From Intestinirhabdus alba (GTDB lineage: Bacteria; Pseudomonadota; Gammaproteobacteria; Enterobacterales; Enterobacteriaceae): a DNA stretch of 64,000 nucleotides. Below the pieces are notes generated by a model. That model saw nothing but the letters and a program-made list of their open reading frames with translations. It made no database searches and had not been told where the DNA came from. The translations under genes and the position numbers were made by a program. This document shows, piece after piece, positions 28,179 through 36,979 of the stretch; position 1 is the stretch's first letter; each line of letters begins with the position of its first letter. The stretch is from assembly GCF_009711095.1 (NCBI RefSeq), contig NZ_WMJZ01000008.1, forward strand, positions 91,416-155,415, given 5' to 3'.

Positions 28179-28862
28179 GTGAAAGGAAAAGGCTGGCTGA
28201 CGCTGTTGCTGCTGGGGGCTCTTGGCGCGGTGGGATATCGCTATCTGCCGGCGCACTATAATCCTTTTACCCCGCTGACGCTGTCGGATCCTCCCGGCCG
28301 GCTGATGACGTTTAAGCTGCGGCGTTTAACGCCGCCGCAGTGCCGGGCGCTGCTGGCGCAGGCGAACCGGCAGGGGCTGATTACCGCGCGGCCGGTTGCC
28401 AACGGCGGCGGCGACTGCCCGCTGACCGATGCGGTGCGGGTCAGCGACTTTGGTCCGGTGAAGCTGAGCAGCAGCTTTCTGGCCTCCTGCCCGCTGGCGC
28501 TCAGCTCCGCGCTGTTCGTTACCCGGCAGGCGCGCCCCCTCAGCGAACGGCTGATGGGCGCGCGCCTGACGCAGATCGACCATCTCGGTAGCTACGCCTG
28601 TCGCAATATCTATCATCGACCGAACGCGCGCCGCAGCGAACACGCCAGCGCCGACGCGCTGGATATTAGCGGTTTTCGGTTGGCTGACGGAAGACACGTG
28701 ACGGTGCTGCGCGGCTGGCGGGACACCAGCAGCGCCCCCTGGCTGAGAGAGCTGCTCGACGCCAGCTGTGGTTACTACGGCAACGGGCTGGGACCGGAGT
28801 ATAACGCCGCCCACGCCAACCACTTTCACCTGGGGATGCGCGGTTACGGCATCTGCCGCTGA
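28179..28862 (+). CDS. Extensin-like family protein (M15-type fold)
   Basis: The 227-residue protein has an N-terminal membrane anchor (WLTLLLLGALGAVGYRYL) and a periplasmic Extensin-like C domain (Pfam 06904). That fold resembles zinc D,D-peptidases of family M15: SEHASADALDISGF supplies a His and Asp and HANHFHLGM the later His pair. Four cysteines (CRALL, GGDCPL, SYACRN, DASCGYY) could pair. It probably acts on cell-wall peptides, which would suit its place beside ddlA, but no activity is proven. GTG at 28179 follows GGGGG at a good distance; a TTG at 28164 is the alternative. E. coli K-12 lacks it at this locus. Confidence 0.8.
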   Translation: MKGKGWLTLLLLGALGAVGYRYLPAHYNPFTPLTLSDPPGRLMTFKLRRLTPPQCRALLAQANRQGLITARPVANGGGDCPLTDAVRVSDFGPVKLSSSFLASCPLALSSALFVTRQARPLSERLMGARLTQIDHLGSYACRNIYHRPNARRSEHASADALDISGFRLADGRHVTVLRGWRDTSSAPWLRELLDASCGYYGNGLGPEYNAAHANHFHLGMRGYGICR

Positions 28863-28893
28863 AGCATTTCTTCCGGCTTTTCTCGCCGTATTG

Positions 28894-28909
28894 TGTGATA
28901 TGTCTCACA
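28894..28909 (+). promoter_or_regulatory. Consensus CRP site upstream of the mdtG-like gene
   Basis: TGTGATATGTCTCACA is a perfect TGTGA-N6-TCACA match, about 120 bp before the transporter start and just after the extensin gene stop. This spacing suits activation by cAMP-CRP. Confidence 0.7.
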
Positions 28910-28932
28910 AATATGGTGAGCGGGGAGATAAA

Positions 28933-29049
28933 ATGTCGAATTGTCGGCTACCGCACCTCAGGTTCCGCTTTTTTCGTCCTGAATTGTCAGACTACACCTA
29001 TTTTCCGCTAGTGATATCAACGAGACTTTATGGAATCCTGGAGAGTTAA
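28933..29049 (+). CDS. Possible 38-codon leader ORF overlapping the mdtG-like start
   Basis: ATG at 28933 lies behind GGGAGATAAA and opens a frame ([15 protein letters not shown]...) that ends at 29049, inside the first codons of the transporter at 29030. It resembles no family I know. It could couple translation or be chance. Confidence 0.2.
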   Translation: MSNCRLPHLRFRFFRPELSDYTYFPLVISTRLYGILES

Positions 29050-30238
29050 CCTCATTTCCGTCTGGTTCGGCTGCTTTTTCACCGGGTTGGCCATTAGCCA
29101 AATCCTGCCCTTTTTGCCGCTTTATGTCTCCCAGCTGGGGGTGACCTCCCACGAGGCCCTTTCGATGTGGTCCGGGTTAACCTTCAGCATTACCTTTCTG
29201 ATTTCCGCCATCGTGTCGCCGATGTGGGGCAGCCTGGCAGATCGTAAAGGCCGTAAGCTGATGCTGCTGCGCGCTTCCCTCGGTATGGCGATTGCTATTC
29301 TGTTGCAGGCCTTTGCCACCAACGTCTGGCAGCTATTTCTGCTGCGCGGCGTGATGGGCTTAACCTCCGGCTATATCCCCAACGCCATGGCCCTCGTGGC
29401 CTCCCAGGTGCCGCGGGATCGCAGCGGCTGGGCGCTCAGCACCCTGGCGACCGCGCAGATTAGCGGGGTGATCGGCGGCCCGCTAATGGGCGGCTTCATC
29501 GCCGACCACGTCGGGCTACGGCCGGTGTTTTTTATTACCGCCATGCTGCTGATGGTGAGCTTTCTGGTGACGCTGTTTCTGATCAAAGAGGGCGTACGTC
29601 CGGCGGCGAAGAAGGGCGAGCGCCTGAGCGGTAAGGCGGTGTTCGCCACCCTGCCATATCCGGCGCTGGTGATTAGCCTGTTTTTCACCACCCTGGTGAT
29701 CCAGCTGTGCAACGGCTCGGTCGGCCCGATCCTCGCGCTGTTTATCAAATCCATGACGCCGGACAGCAATAATATCGCCTTCCTGAGCGGGCTGATCGCC
29801 TCCGTTCCCGGCATTTCGGCGCTGATCTCCGCCCCGCGTCTCGGCAAGCTGGGGGACCGGATCGGCACTGAGAGGATCCTGATGGCGACCCTGATCTGCG
29901 CCGTGGCGCTGTTCTTTGCGATGTCCTGGGTGACCACGCCGCTACAGCTGGGAGTGCTGCGCTTTTTGCTGGGCTTCGCCGACGGGGCGATGCTGCCCGC
30001 CGTCCAGACGCTGCTGGTGAAATATTCCAGCGATCGTATAACCGGGCGAATTTTTGGCTACAATCAATCCTTCATGTACCTGGGCAACGTGGCCGGTCCG
30101 CTGATGGGAGCCTCCGTGTCGGCCATGCTGGGCTTCCGCTGGGTGTTTATTGCCACCGCGTGCATCGTGCTGGTTAATATTTTTCAGCTGAGCCTCGCTC
30201 TGCGCCGTCGGAGCAGGGCTGTCCGCGCGGCGGAATGA
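29030..30238 (+). CDS. MdtG-like major facilitator drug exporter
   Basis: This 402-residue, 12-helix MFS antiporter is closely related to E. coli MdtG (YceE). Shared signatures include the loop 2-3 motif [21 protein letters not shown], the run [11 protein letters not shown], and [20 protein letters not shown]. MdtG confers modest fosfomycin and deoxycholate resistance. The true mdtG normally lies elsewhere, so this is likely a paralogue, and its substrate is not known. A consensus CRP site and a possible leader ORF lie upstream. The ribosome site before ATG 29030 is weak (AACGAGA), which fits translational coupling to the leader. Confidence 0.82.
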   Translation: MESWRVNLISVWFGCFFTGLAISQILPFLPLYVSQLGVTSHEALSMWSGLTFSITFLISAIVSPMWGSLADRKGRKLMLLRASLGMAIAILLQAFATNVWQLFLLRGVMGLTSGYIPNAMALVASQVPRDRSGWALSTLATAQISGVIGGPLMGGFIADHVGLRPVFFITAMLLMVSFLVTLFLIKEGVRPAAKKGERLSGKAVFATLPYPALVISLFFTTLVIQLCNGSVGPILALFIKSMTPDSNNIAFLSGLIASVPGISALISAPRLGKLGDRIGTERILMATLICAVALFFAMSWVTTPLQLGVLRFLLGFADGAMLPAVQTLLVKYSSDRITGRIFGYNQSFMYLGNVAGPLMGASVSAMLGFRWVFIATACIVLVNIFQLSLALRRRSRAVRAAE

Positions 30239-30495
30239 GCTGCGGGCCGTCGCCCCGCCCTGGTAAATCATAAGCCTCTGGCGAAGGCGATATGTTATGC
30301 CCTGAAGTATTCAGGCGGTCTACGGACTATCTATGGATGAAGTGCTGTCGCCGGACAAAAATGGGTTTTACGGCCGGCTGAAAGCTGGAGGTTCGGGGGG
30401 ATGAATGCCTTATGCTCACCGCCAAAACACTGAAAATACTTTTCACTGCATAAAACAGTTATCGAAGCCTAAGTAGTAGCAAAATCCTCGAATTT
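30239..30495. other. Intergenic, no gene seen
   Basis: Between the mdtG-like stop and the dispersed repeat I see no frame with family similarity and no clear terminator. Confidence 0.4.
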
Positions 30496-30702
30496 AGAGC
30501 CTGGTCCATTAGGGCTATTTCACTTGCCATTTTGGTCCTGGGTAGTGCTCGCACAAAACGCATCGCGTTTTGAACGCCCTTCAGGGCGGCCCGGAGGGTG
30601 AGCTTCGCGAATCATCCTCACGTACTGCGTATACGCTCCGGTTTCTGTGCGCTGTCCGTGTCCAGAGTGGCTGCGCCAATAACGCCTGGTGGGCCAGGCT
30701 CT
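30496..30702 (-). repeat. Dispersed repeat, best copy (B), 207 bp
   Basis: The ends AGAGCCTGGTCCA (30496-30508) and TGGGCCAGGCTCT (30690-30702) form near-perfect 13-bp terminal inverted repeats. The interior, read on the minus strand, matches copy A at 174-372 throughout. It includes a CAAAACGC/GCGTTTTG palindrome and a GC-rich CCTTCAGGGCGG inverted repeat. No transposase is encoded; the apparent minus-strand frame across it has no family match. It resembles a MITE or intergenic repeat unit. Confidence 0.8.
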
Positions 30703-30998
30703 TATCATCAGATTTCCTCCTGGAGACTTCGACCATTTAGGGCGGGGAGCGGTCAATAAGCGGTCTCCCTTACCGGTCATGAGCGTCGCTGGCGATCGTT
30801 CAGATCCGGGGCTGGCGCGAGCCGTAAGGTTTGATTATTGTATGTAACGTGACAACGGAGCTGAATGGCCCAGCCCTGTGGAACGTGAGTCAGAAACGCG
30901 GACTCTGTGTTGTCGCGTCTGAACGGCGTTTACTCTGTCCTGCACCCCCCTGGTCGGATAAGGCGTAGCTGTCACTGGTATTTGTCGGGCTGAACACA
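30703..30998. other. Intergenic, nothing recognised
   Basis: About 300 bases lie between repeat B and the end of the DUF2955 gene. No coding frame, repeat or terminator could be supported. Confidence 0.4.
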
Positions 30999-32060
30999 TC
31001 ACTCCACCACAAACCGCGTTGCCGCAAAGCAGTTCAGTATGCAGTGGACCAGAAATACCATTGTCAGCGTCGCTACCAGCGCCACGGTGACCGAGGTGAT
31101 CCGGTACAGATCGCTGAACACCAAATCGTTGTCCGGATGCAGGTTCTGACCGAACATAATGCCTATGGTGGTGATACTGGCGAAGCCGACTCCCGCTCCG
31201 ACCTTTTCCATTACGTGCAGGCGGGCGCTGAAGGCCAGCCCAAGACCAATCAGTGGCATCATCAGTAGCATATGATTGCTGAAGTCATAGACGATCAGCT
31301 GTACCAGCAGAATGTACAGACAGGCCAGCACCACGCCCGCCACGCGCCAGATGGAGCTGATTACCGCTCCACGATAGTTCATCGGAAACAGGATCAAAAT
31401 TCCCGTCATCAGCGCAGACAGGGAGTCGCTCAGATCGCACATCTGAAAAATCACAAAAATCGTTGTCGCCACGCTGCCGGAAAGCAGCGACTCGTGACGG
31501 ATGCGAGCAGCATCCTTTTCAATGCGCGGTGGCGGCCGCCGCGGCTCTACGTCGGGGATCAGATAGTGCAGCAGCGCGCTCAGGGCCACCGCCAGTATGC
31601 AGGCCTCCATGTTGGAGAACATCAGCGTGTGCCAGTCGGTGCTGGGATAACTCATAAAGTTAAGCATCGTGCTCTGGCAGACCACGCCCATTGAGCCCAG
31701 CAAAAACAGCGGTCCCTTACTCATAAAGCGAAAGCGCACCACGTAAAGACCAAAAGCCACCAGCGTCATTATTACCGGCCACTGCGAGAGATAGCCGACG
31801 ATAAGTACCATTTCGACGCAGTTAACCGCTGAACTGAACACAAACTGTCGCGCCACGTGGCGGTTGAATACCGGCACCAGCGACATGAGCATTAGCGGAT
31901 AGACCACAAAGAAAACGCCATACTGCACGTTGTAGAATGTAGAGATGCTGAGTGCGACCATCCCGGCCACGGCGATCCGCACAGTCTGACGAAAATCATT
32001 GGCGGTGTAGACAATGTTGCCGTGCGGGGTAAAAACGTGGGCCAGAGTATTAATAGACAT
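30999..32060 (-). CDS. DUF2955/FUSC-type inner-membrane efflux protein
   Basis: This 353-residue protein has about ten hydrophobic segments arranged in two clusters (residues 25-165 and 205-345), separated by a polar RRPPPRIEKDAARIR loop. It belongs to the DUF2955 group, related to fusaric-acid-resistance-type (FUSC) and AaeB pumps. It overlaps the HlyD-type gene by 11 bp and forms a MarR-HlyD-DUF2955 unit, the layout of aromatic-acid or toxic-compound exporters. The substrate cannot be read from the sequence. Confidence 0.78.
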   Translation of the reverse strand: MSINTLAHVFTPHGNIVYTANDFRQTVRIAVAGMVALSISTFYNVQYGVFFVVYPLMLMSLVPVFNRHVARQFVFSSAVNCVEMVLIVGYLSQWPVIMTLVAFGLYVVRFRFMSKGPLFLLGSMGVVCQSTMLNFMSYPSTDWHTLMFSNMEACILAVALSALLHYLIPDVEPRRPPPRIEKDAARIRHESLLSGSVATTIFVIFQMCDLSDSLSALMTGILILFPMNYRGAVISSIWRVAGVVLACLYILLVQLIVYDFSNHMLLMMPLIGLGLAFSARLHVMEKVGAGVGFASITTIGIMFGQNLHPDNDLVFSDLYRITSVTVALVATLTMVFLVHCILNCFAATRFVVE

Positions 32061-33117
32061 AGTGCAGCCAGCTCACCAGATGGATCTGCGCACCGGCAAA
32101 GGTGCGGGCAAACGTGCTTTTGCTATTATAAAGCTGTACCGTGGCGCGGGCACCTGTCGGCAGCGGCTGTTCCAGCGGCGCGTCCAGCACCACGTGAATG
32201 CGCATCCGTCGGGCGTCACGCACCCAGCGGGTGGATGGCTCCGGCTGCGAAAGCTGGCCGTTAGCCAGCTCCTGCCCGGCAAAAGTACCGGCGTCGCTGC
32301 TGGTTACATGGGCGGGAAACACCTTGCCAGGGATGGCGTCAAACACCACCGCCGCTTCCGTGTTCACCCGGGTATGGCGCAGGCTTTTTTCACGAAAATC
32401 GGCAACGATGTCTATCCGGTGGCTGACCAACGCCAGCAGCGGCGTCCCGGCGGTGGCGTACTGCCCTGGGCTAAGCTGCAGATTACTTATCGTTCCATCA
32501 CTCTCCGCCCGAACCTGCGTCCAGCGCAGGTTCAGCTGCGCCTCTTCTAGCGCGTTGCGATATTTTTGTAGCGTCACGTTGCGGGTATCGTCAGGCTCAC
32601 CGCGCTGGAGCAGCAGATTTTGAATGTTGGCTTCCAGTGCCGTGGCTGATTGTTCGCTGCCCTGCCAGGCGGTGCGTGCTTTATCCAGCTCCGCCTGTGA
32701 AATGTTCTGCGTCGTCCTCAGACGTTGATAGCGCTCAAACGTCAGCTTATCATTGCGGGCGGTATATTGGGCGGCGCGCAGACTGGCGCGCGCAGCGGCA
32801 ATCTGCGCGTCCAACTGCCGGTTGTTCAGCTTCGCTTGTTCCAGGGCGATCTGCGCGGCTTCAACTTTATTAATAAATGGCGTCGGATCCAGCTCGTACA
32901 ATAGATCGCCTCTGTTCACCCGGTTGTTGTTGCGCACGTAGACTTGCGAGACGTAGCCCGAAACGCGCGAGGAGACCGGCGTCACCATACGCATAACGGT
33001 GGAGTCCGGTGTCAACGGGATCCAAATATCGGCAGCAATAAACCAGGCGAATATTACCAGAAAGCTGGCAATGCTTACTCTTACCCACCGGGCAAACTTT
33101 TCTTCGGGAGTCTTCAT
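32050..33117 (-). CDS. HlyD/EmrA-family periplasmic adaptor
   Basis: The 355-residue membrane fusion protein has an N-terminal transmembrane anchor (VSIASFLVIFAWFIAADIWIPL), a biotinyl-lipoyl half (SSRVSGYVSQVYVRNNNRV), a long coiled-coil hairpin (residues 90-190, ALEQAKLNNRQLDAQIAAAR), the second lipoyl half (VRAESDGTISNLQLSPGQY) and a beta-barrel. It should link the DUF2955 pump to an outer-membrane channel supplied elsewhere. It begins 6 bp after the MarR gene. Confidence 0.88.
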   Translation of the reverse strand: MKTPEEKFARWVRVSIASFLVIFAWFIAADIWIPLTPDSTVMRMVTPVSSRVSGYVSQVYVRNNNRVNRGDLLYELDPTPFINKVEAAQIALEQAKLNNRQLDAQIAAARASLRAAQYTARNDKLTFERYQRLRTTQNISQAELDKARTAWQGSEQSATALEANIQNLLLQRGEPDDTRNVTLQKYRNALEEAQLNLRWTQVRAESDGTISNLQLSPGQYATAGTPLLALVSHRIDIVADFREKSLRHTRVNTEAAVVFDAIPGKVFPAHVTSSDAGTFAGQELANGQLSQPEPSTRWVRDARRMRIHVVLDAPLEQPLPTGARATVQLYNSKSTFARTFAGAQIHLVSWLHYVY

Positions 33118-33123
33118 AATCTT

Positions 33124-33588
33124 TTAATTCTTATTATCTTCTTCGCGGATTAACCGCAGATTACAGGCAATTTGATTTAACGTGGTGTTGAAGGAGGTAA
33201 GCTGTGCTTCAGGTATGCCCTGGGTCACGCGGTGCTGATAAGCTTCCACCACCCGATTTAACGCTTCAAGCCCTGTGCGTCCTTTTGTCGTCAGCGTCAG
33301 CAGGCGGATGCGCTTGTCATAGGGTGATACAGAACGCACCAGATAGCCCTGTTTTTCCAGTAGCGTGAGGGTACGCATTAGCGGTGGTAGCTCAATGCCC
33401 TGCATTTCCGCCAGCTCGCTGACTGAGACGTTATCACCCAACTGATATAGCTGCATCAGCACTGTCCAGCTTGACTGGGTCAATCCCGTTTCGGTGATGG
33501 CGTAGTCAATCACGGTACGCCACTGGCGCGCCACCATTGCCATACGCATTCCCAGCGGGCGGCGGGCAAATAGTTCGTCTTCGGTCAT
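33124..33588 (-). CDS. MarR-family transcriptional regulator
   Basis: The 154-residue winged-helix regulator has its recognition region in VSVSELAEMQGIELPPLMRT and a wing at KRIRLLTLTTKGR. It is the first gene of the efflux unit. A perfect 24-bp palindrome lies 31 bp before its start, so it probably represses the whole operon and releases it on binding a substrate. The N-terminal FARRPLGMRMAMVARQWR resembles SlyA/HosA-type members; no specific name is justified. Confidence 0.88.
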   Translation of the reverse strand: MTEDELFARRPLGMRMAMVARQWRTVIDYAITETGLTQSSWTVLMQLYQLGDNVSVSELAEMQGIELPPLMRTLTLLEKQGYLVRSVSPYDKRIRLLTLTTKGRTGLEALNRVVEAYQHRVTQGIPEAQLTSFNTTLNQIACNLRLIREEDNKN

Positions 33589-33618
33589 GTTTACCTCCCC
33601 TTGCAGCTGATGGATAAA

Positions 33619-33642
33619 TAATACTTATCATGATAAGTATTA
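33619..33642. promoter_or_regulatory. Perfect 24-bp palindrome, probable MarR operator
   Basis: Each arm reads TAATACTTATCA and its reverse complement, joined without a spacer and with no mismatch. It lies 31 bp upstream of the MarR start and would overlap the operon promoter. Confidence 0.75.
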
Positions 33643-33978
33643 AGAAACAAGATGGCAGGAAGTATCGATTGATAATTTTAAGAATATGAAAAGACGGGAT
33701 TCCAGCATGACCGGCCTTCGAAAAGCGTGTTATAACTGTTCAACTCGAGATTCAGGTTGCCCCAGGTTAGCTCTTTTCCACTTTTGGAAAATGCGTGTAC
33801 TTCAGCGGTATGTTACCGCTCAATGAAAAACATAATATGACTCCCGATCACGCCAGGTAGGCGGGAATAAGCGACGCTCAGAGTATCAAGAGGCCCGGAC
33901 AAAAATACTACTTGCCCCCTCTAGGAAGTTGTCAGGCATAGTGTTAACGTCATCCTTCTTTGGATAAGGAATGCGGTT
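33643..33978. other. Intergenic upstream of iraP
   Basis: This is the upstream region of iraP and of the divergent efflux operon. A TTTTCCA-CTT-TTGGAAAA hairpin occurs near 33775-33792. I could not place the stress-induced iraP promoter with confidence. Confidence 0.4.
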
Positions 33979-34239
33979 ATGAAGAATCTCATTGCTGAGT
34001 TATTGCTTAAGCTTGCCCAAAAAGAAGAAGAGTCGAAAGAGCTGGTTGCGCAGATCGAAGCGCTGGAAATTATCGTCACGGCGATGCTGCGCAATATGCC
34101 CAGGGACGATCGGACGCGGCTGATTCACCAGGTTGAAGGGGCGCTCGACGAGGTAAAGCCCGATGCCAGCGTTCCGGATAATGATACGGAATTGCTGCGC
34201 CAGTATGTGCAAAAATTATTGCATCAGCCTCATAACTAA
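33979..34239 (+). CDS. iraP: Anti-adaptor protein IraP (sigma-S stabiliser)
   Basis: The 86-residue cytoplasmic protein matches E. coli IraP end to end: [47 protein letters not shown]. IraP binds the adaptor RssB and so protects RpoS from ClpXP, notably during phosphate starvation. The N-terminal half forms a coiled coil ([20 protein letters not shown]). In E. coli it is followed by phoA and psiF, but here phoA is gone. Confidence 0.95.
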   Translation: MKNLIAELLLKLAQKEEESKELVAQIEALEIIVTAMLRNMPRDDRTRLIHQVEGALDEVKPDASVPDNDTELLRQYVQKLLHQPHN

Positions 34240-34525
34240 TTTTTCATTATCATTTTTCATAACGCCGCCGCTATTCCCTGTGGCCGCGCTATTTTAACCT
34301 GTTATCCCAGCCATACGTCAGGCGGCAGGTACGTTGGCTGCTCCTGGAATTTGGCAGGGGCAGCACCGGTCTGCCGCCTGAATTATTCAGGCTCCGTATG
34401 CGGTATAAATAGTGGGGGCGCGTGCTATTACCGTTTTTTCGTTGCTGCGGCCCTGGTCGAAAAAAGGCGCGGACGTGAAATAATACGCGCCGCTAAAAGA
34501 AATTTTGCTCTCCGGTGGTTTTTTC
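34240..34525. other. Deletion scar where phoA is expected
   Basis: No alkaline phosphatase sequence is recognisable. The stretch contains a 10-bp inverted repeat, CAGGCGGCAG (34319-34328) with CTGCCGCCTG (34371-34380), and otherwise no gene. Confidence 0.45.
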
Positions 34526-34651
34526 GCTTACACCAGCTTAACCCCGCAGCAGCAGCGTATGACCACCTGCAATCAGCAGGCGACGGCGCAGACGCTGCAG
34601 GGTGAGGCGCGTAAAAGCTATATGAGCGCCTGCCTGAAGAAAGTCGCCTGA
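34526..34651 (+). pseudogene. psiF: psiF relic (phosphate-starvation-inducible protein)
   Basis: In frame from 34526 to the stop at 34651 it reads AYTSLTPQQQRMTTCNQQ, then ATAQTLQGEARKSYMSA and CLKKVA. This is one unit of the normally duplicated PsiF repeat. The front of the unit resembles the first repeat and its end (MSACLKKVA) the second, as if the two had recombined. The signal peptide and start codon are missing; an in-frame stop lies just upstream. E. coli PsiF is about 106 residues. Whether the remnant is expressed is doubtful. Confidence 0.7.
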
Positions 34652-34810
34652 CTGACGCACGGGGCGGGCGGGGGAGCGGGGAAACTCTCTCACCCGTCAG
34701 CTTGTCCTTATCTCCCGGCCAGCGGGAGTATTTGTTTTCAGAGGTACTGAAAAGAGTGTTGGTGCCCGTTGCCAGATAGCGTGCCGTAGAGGACCCGGCA
34801 CGCCGGCGGC

Positions 34811-35620
34811 TCAGGAGTGGCTGAGCTTCTCCGATTTTTCCATACACTTCACCATCGCTTCGATCACCGCCGCGCGGAAGCCCCGCTCCTCCAGCACCCG
34901 AACCGCCTCAATGGTGGTTCCGCCGGGAGAGCAGACACCATCCTTCAGCGCGCCGGGATGTTCACCGGTTTCCAGCACCATTTTGGCTGACCCCATTACC
35001 GCCTGGGCGGCGAATTTCAGCGCCTGAGCGCGCGGCATACCGCCCAGCACGGCGGCGTCGGCCATCGCCTCAATAAACATAAAGACGTAGGCGGGGGCGG
35101 AGCCGCTGACCCCAACGACCGGATGGATCATCGGTTCGGCGATGGCTTCCGCTTCGCCAAAGCAGCGGAAGATATTCAGTACGTCCGCCATATCCTCCGG
35201 CGTCACCAGCGCGTTCGGGGTGACCGAGGTCATGCCGGCGTTCACTAGCGAGGGAGTGTTGGGCATGGCGCGAATAATTTTACGATCGTGGCCAAGCGCG
35301 CTGGCCAGCCGATCGAGGGTAATGCCCGCCGCGACAGAGACCACCAGCGACTCTTTATTCAGGCTGGAGGCGATTTCTCCCAGCACTTTGATCATGATGC
35401 CGGGTTTAACCGCGCCAAATACGATATCCGCGATCTGCGCCACCTCCTGGGCGGACTGCGCGGCGTTGATGCCGTACCGATCGCGCAGCGCGGCGACCTT
35501 GTCCGGAGAGGGGGTGTAGACCCAGATTTGTCCCGGGAGAACCTGGCCGCTGGCAATCAGGCCGCCCAGAATGGCTTTGCCCATATTGCCGCAGCCGATA
35601 AAACCAATTTTCTTCTCCAT
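34811..35620 (-). CDS. proC: Pyrroline-5-carboxylate reductase
   Basis: ProC carries out the last step of proline synthesis, NAD(P)H-dependent reduction of pyrroline-5-carboxylate. The 269 residues equal the E. coli length. A Rossmann motif [16 protein letters not shown] opens the protein, and the signature in the C-terminal half is clear (GDMADV-like [27 protein letters not shown]). The start is the ATG at 35620; the long upstream extension of the frame overlaps the yaiI promoter and is not conserved. Confidence 0.96.
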   Translation of the reverse strand: MEKKIGFIGCGNMGKAILGGLIASGQVLPGQIWVYTPSPDKVAALRDRYGINAAQSAQEVAQIADIVFGAVKPGIMIKVLGEIASSLNKESLVVSVAAGITLDRLASALGHDRKIIRAMPNTPSLVNAGMTSVTPNALVTPEDMADVLNIFRCFGEAEAIAEPMIHPVVGVSGSAPAYVFMFIEAMADAAVLGGMPRAQALKFAAQAVMGSAKMVLETGEHPGALKDGVCSPGGTTIEAVRVLEERGFRAAVIEAMVKCMEKSEKLSHS

Positions 35621-35765
35621 GCGTCGTCCCCTATGGCTTTTCTTTATGTGTGCACGATTAAAGCCTGGCTTAACGCGGAATGAAAGTCTCATGAAGGAGA
35701 AACAGCGCTTTGCCAGAAGGCCAAAGCACGAGACAATAGCGAATTGCACATCCGGGGGAGTGAAT

Positions 35766-36221
35766 ATGACGATATGGGTGGACGCGGATGCGTGTCCGAA
35801 CGTAATCAAGGAGATCCTGTATCGCGCTGCGGAGCGTATGCGGCAGCCATTAATTCTGGTGGCTAACCAGAGCCTGCGCGTGCCGCCGTCGACCTTTATC
35901 CGTACCCTGCGCGTAACCGCCGGGTTCGACGTGGCGGATAATGAAATTGTCCGCCAGTGCGCGGCAGGCGATCTGGTGATCACCGCCGATATTCCGCTGG
36001 CCGCAGACGTGCTGGCGAAGGGTGCTGCGGCGCTGAATCCGCGCGGCGAGCGCTACAGCGAGGCCACGATCCGCGAGCGGCTGACGATGCGCGATTTTAT
36101 GGATACCCTGCGCGCCAGCGGAGTACAGACGGGCGGGCCGGACGCGCTTTCGCCGCGCGACCGCCAGCGTTTTGCCGCCGGGCTGGACGCCTGGTGGCTG
36201 GAAGCTCAACGTAAAAAATAA
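35766..36221 (+). CDS. yaiI: YaiI, DUF188 (YaiI/YqxD) family protein
   Basis: The 151-residue cytoplasmic protein has the PIN/NYN-like DUF188 fold. Conserved motifs are [16 protein letters not shown] at the start, ADNEIV, and [16 protein letters not shown] in the middle, with acidic residues placed as in nucleases. Activity is unproven. GGGGGAG precedes the ATG at 35766. It is divergent from proC. Confidence 0.92.
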   Translation: MTIWVDADACPNVIKEILYRAAERMRQPLILVANQSLRVPPSTFIRTLRVTAGFDVADNEIVRQCAAGDLVITADIPLAADVLAKGAAALNPRGERYSEATIRERLTMRDFMDTLRASGVQTGGPDALSPRDRQRFAAGLDAWWLEAQRKK

Positions 36222-36225
36222 TTTA

Positions 36226-36243
36226 TGTAATTTATTTTTTACA
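36226..36243 (+). promoter_or_regulatory. TyrR box 1 of aroL
   Basis: TGTAATTTATTTTTTACA matches TGTAAA-N6-TTTACA with one mismatch. It lies directly after yaiI and upstream of the aroL promoter. Confidence 0.8.
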
Positions 36244-36299
36244 CTTTTCAGGTGGCCTTTTCTTGTTATAGTGGGAGCGCACTGGATTTTTCAATTCAG

Positions 36300-36317
36300 T
36301 GTAAATTTTTAATTACA
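36300..36317 (+). promoter_or_regulatory. TyrR box 2 of aroL
   Basis: TGTAAATTTTTAATTACA matches the TyrR consensus with one mismatch. Its centre is 74 bp (seven helical turns) from that of box 1, a spacing that allows co-operative looping. Confidence 0.8.
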
Positions 36318-36326
36318 TTTATTTGC

Positions 36327-36344
36327 GTACTAGTTTGGTGGTAT
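36327..36344 (+). promoter_or_regulatory. TrpR operator of aroL
   Basis: GTACTAGTTTGGTGGTAT closely resembles the known E. coli aroL TrpR operator, with a perfect GTACTAGTT half. It overlaps a TATGAT -10-like element (36342-36347). Confidence 0.7.
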
Positions 36345-36407
36345 GATCAGGCCCTTTACGACATCAGCTCCCGCGCACCTGCGCCTCTCCGGGGGGGATT
36401 TCCCGTC

Positions 36408-36953
36408 ATGACACAACCGCTTTTCCTTGTTGGCCCTCGCGGCTGCGGTAAGACAACGATCGGCATGCTGCTGGCCGAGGTTATTCGCTGTCGCTTTGTC
36501 GATACCGATCGCTGGCTGCAGTCGCAGGTACAGCAGACCGTGGCGCAGCTCGTTGAGCAGGAGGGCTGGGCAGGCTTTCGCGCCAGGGAGACGGCGGCCC
36601 TGGAGGCCGTTACCGCGCCCTCCACGGTGGTGGCCACCGGCGGAGGGATTATCCTCACGGAGTACAACCGCCGCTATATGCGCGCTCAGGGAAAGGTCAT
36701 CTACCTGTGCGCGCCGGTGCCGGTGCTGGTCAACCGTCTGCTGGCGTCTCCGGAGGAGGCGCTGCGCCCCTCGCTGACCGGCAAGCCCCTGAGCGAAGAG
36801 GTGCAGGAGGTGCTGAAGCAGCGCGACAGGCTCTATCGCGAGGCGGCGCATGTGGTGGTTGATGCCTCCCGGGAGCCGGATCGGGTTGTTTCTGAAATTA
36901 GCGCGGCGCTGGCGCGAACCGCGCGGCGTAAACAGGGTGGCGTCTATACTTAG
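36408..36953 (+). CDS. aroL: Shikimate kinase II
   Basis: AroL phosphorylates shikimate at the 3-OH in the common aromatic pathway. The 181-residue kinase has the P-loop GPRGCGKTT, the shikimate-binding DTDRW and VATGGGII motifs, and a lid region RPSLTGKPL. The true start is the ATG at 36408 behind GGGGGGGA; the frame extends upstream to 36252 through the operator region. Two TyrR boxes and a TrpR operator precede it. yaiA and aroM follow. Confidence 0.95.
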   Translation: MTQPLFLVGPRGCGKTTIGMLLAEVIRCRFVDTDRWLQSQVQQTVAQLVEQEGWAGFRARETAALEAVTAPSTVVATGGGIILTEYNRRYMRAQGKVIYLCAPVPVLVNRLLASPEEALRPSLTGKPLSEEVQEVLKQRDRLYREAAHVVVDASREPDRVVSEISAALARTARRKQGGVYT

Positions 36954-36979
36954 CGTTTACTCACAGAGAGGGGAAAACC

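Noticed and set aside
30520..30780. 86-codon minus-strand frame
   Set aside because: It is mostly dispersed repeat B; copy A does not preserve the frame.
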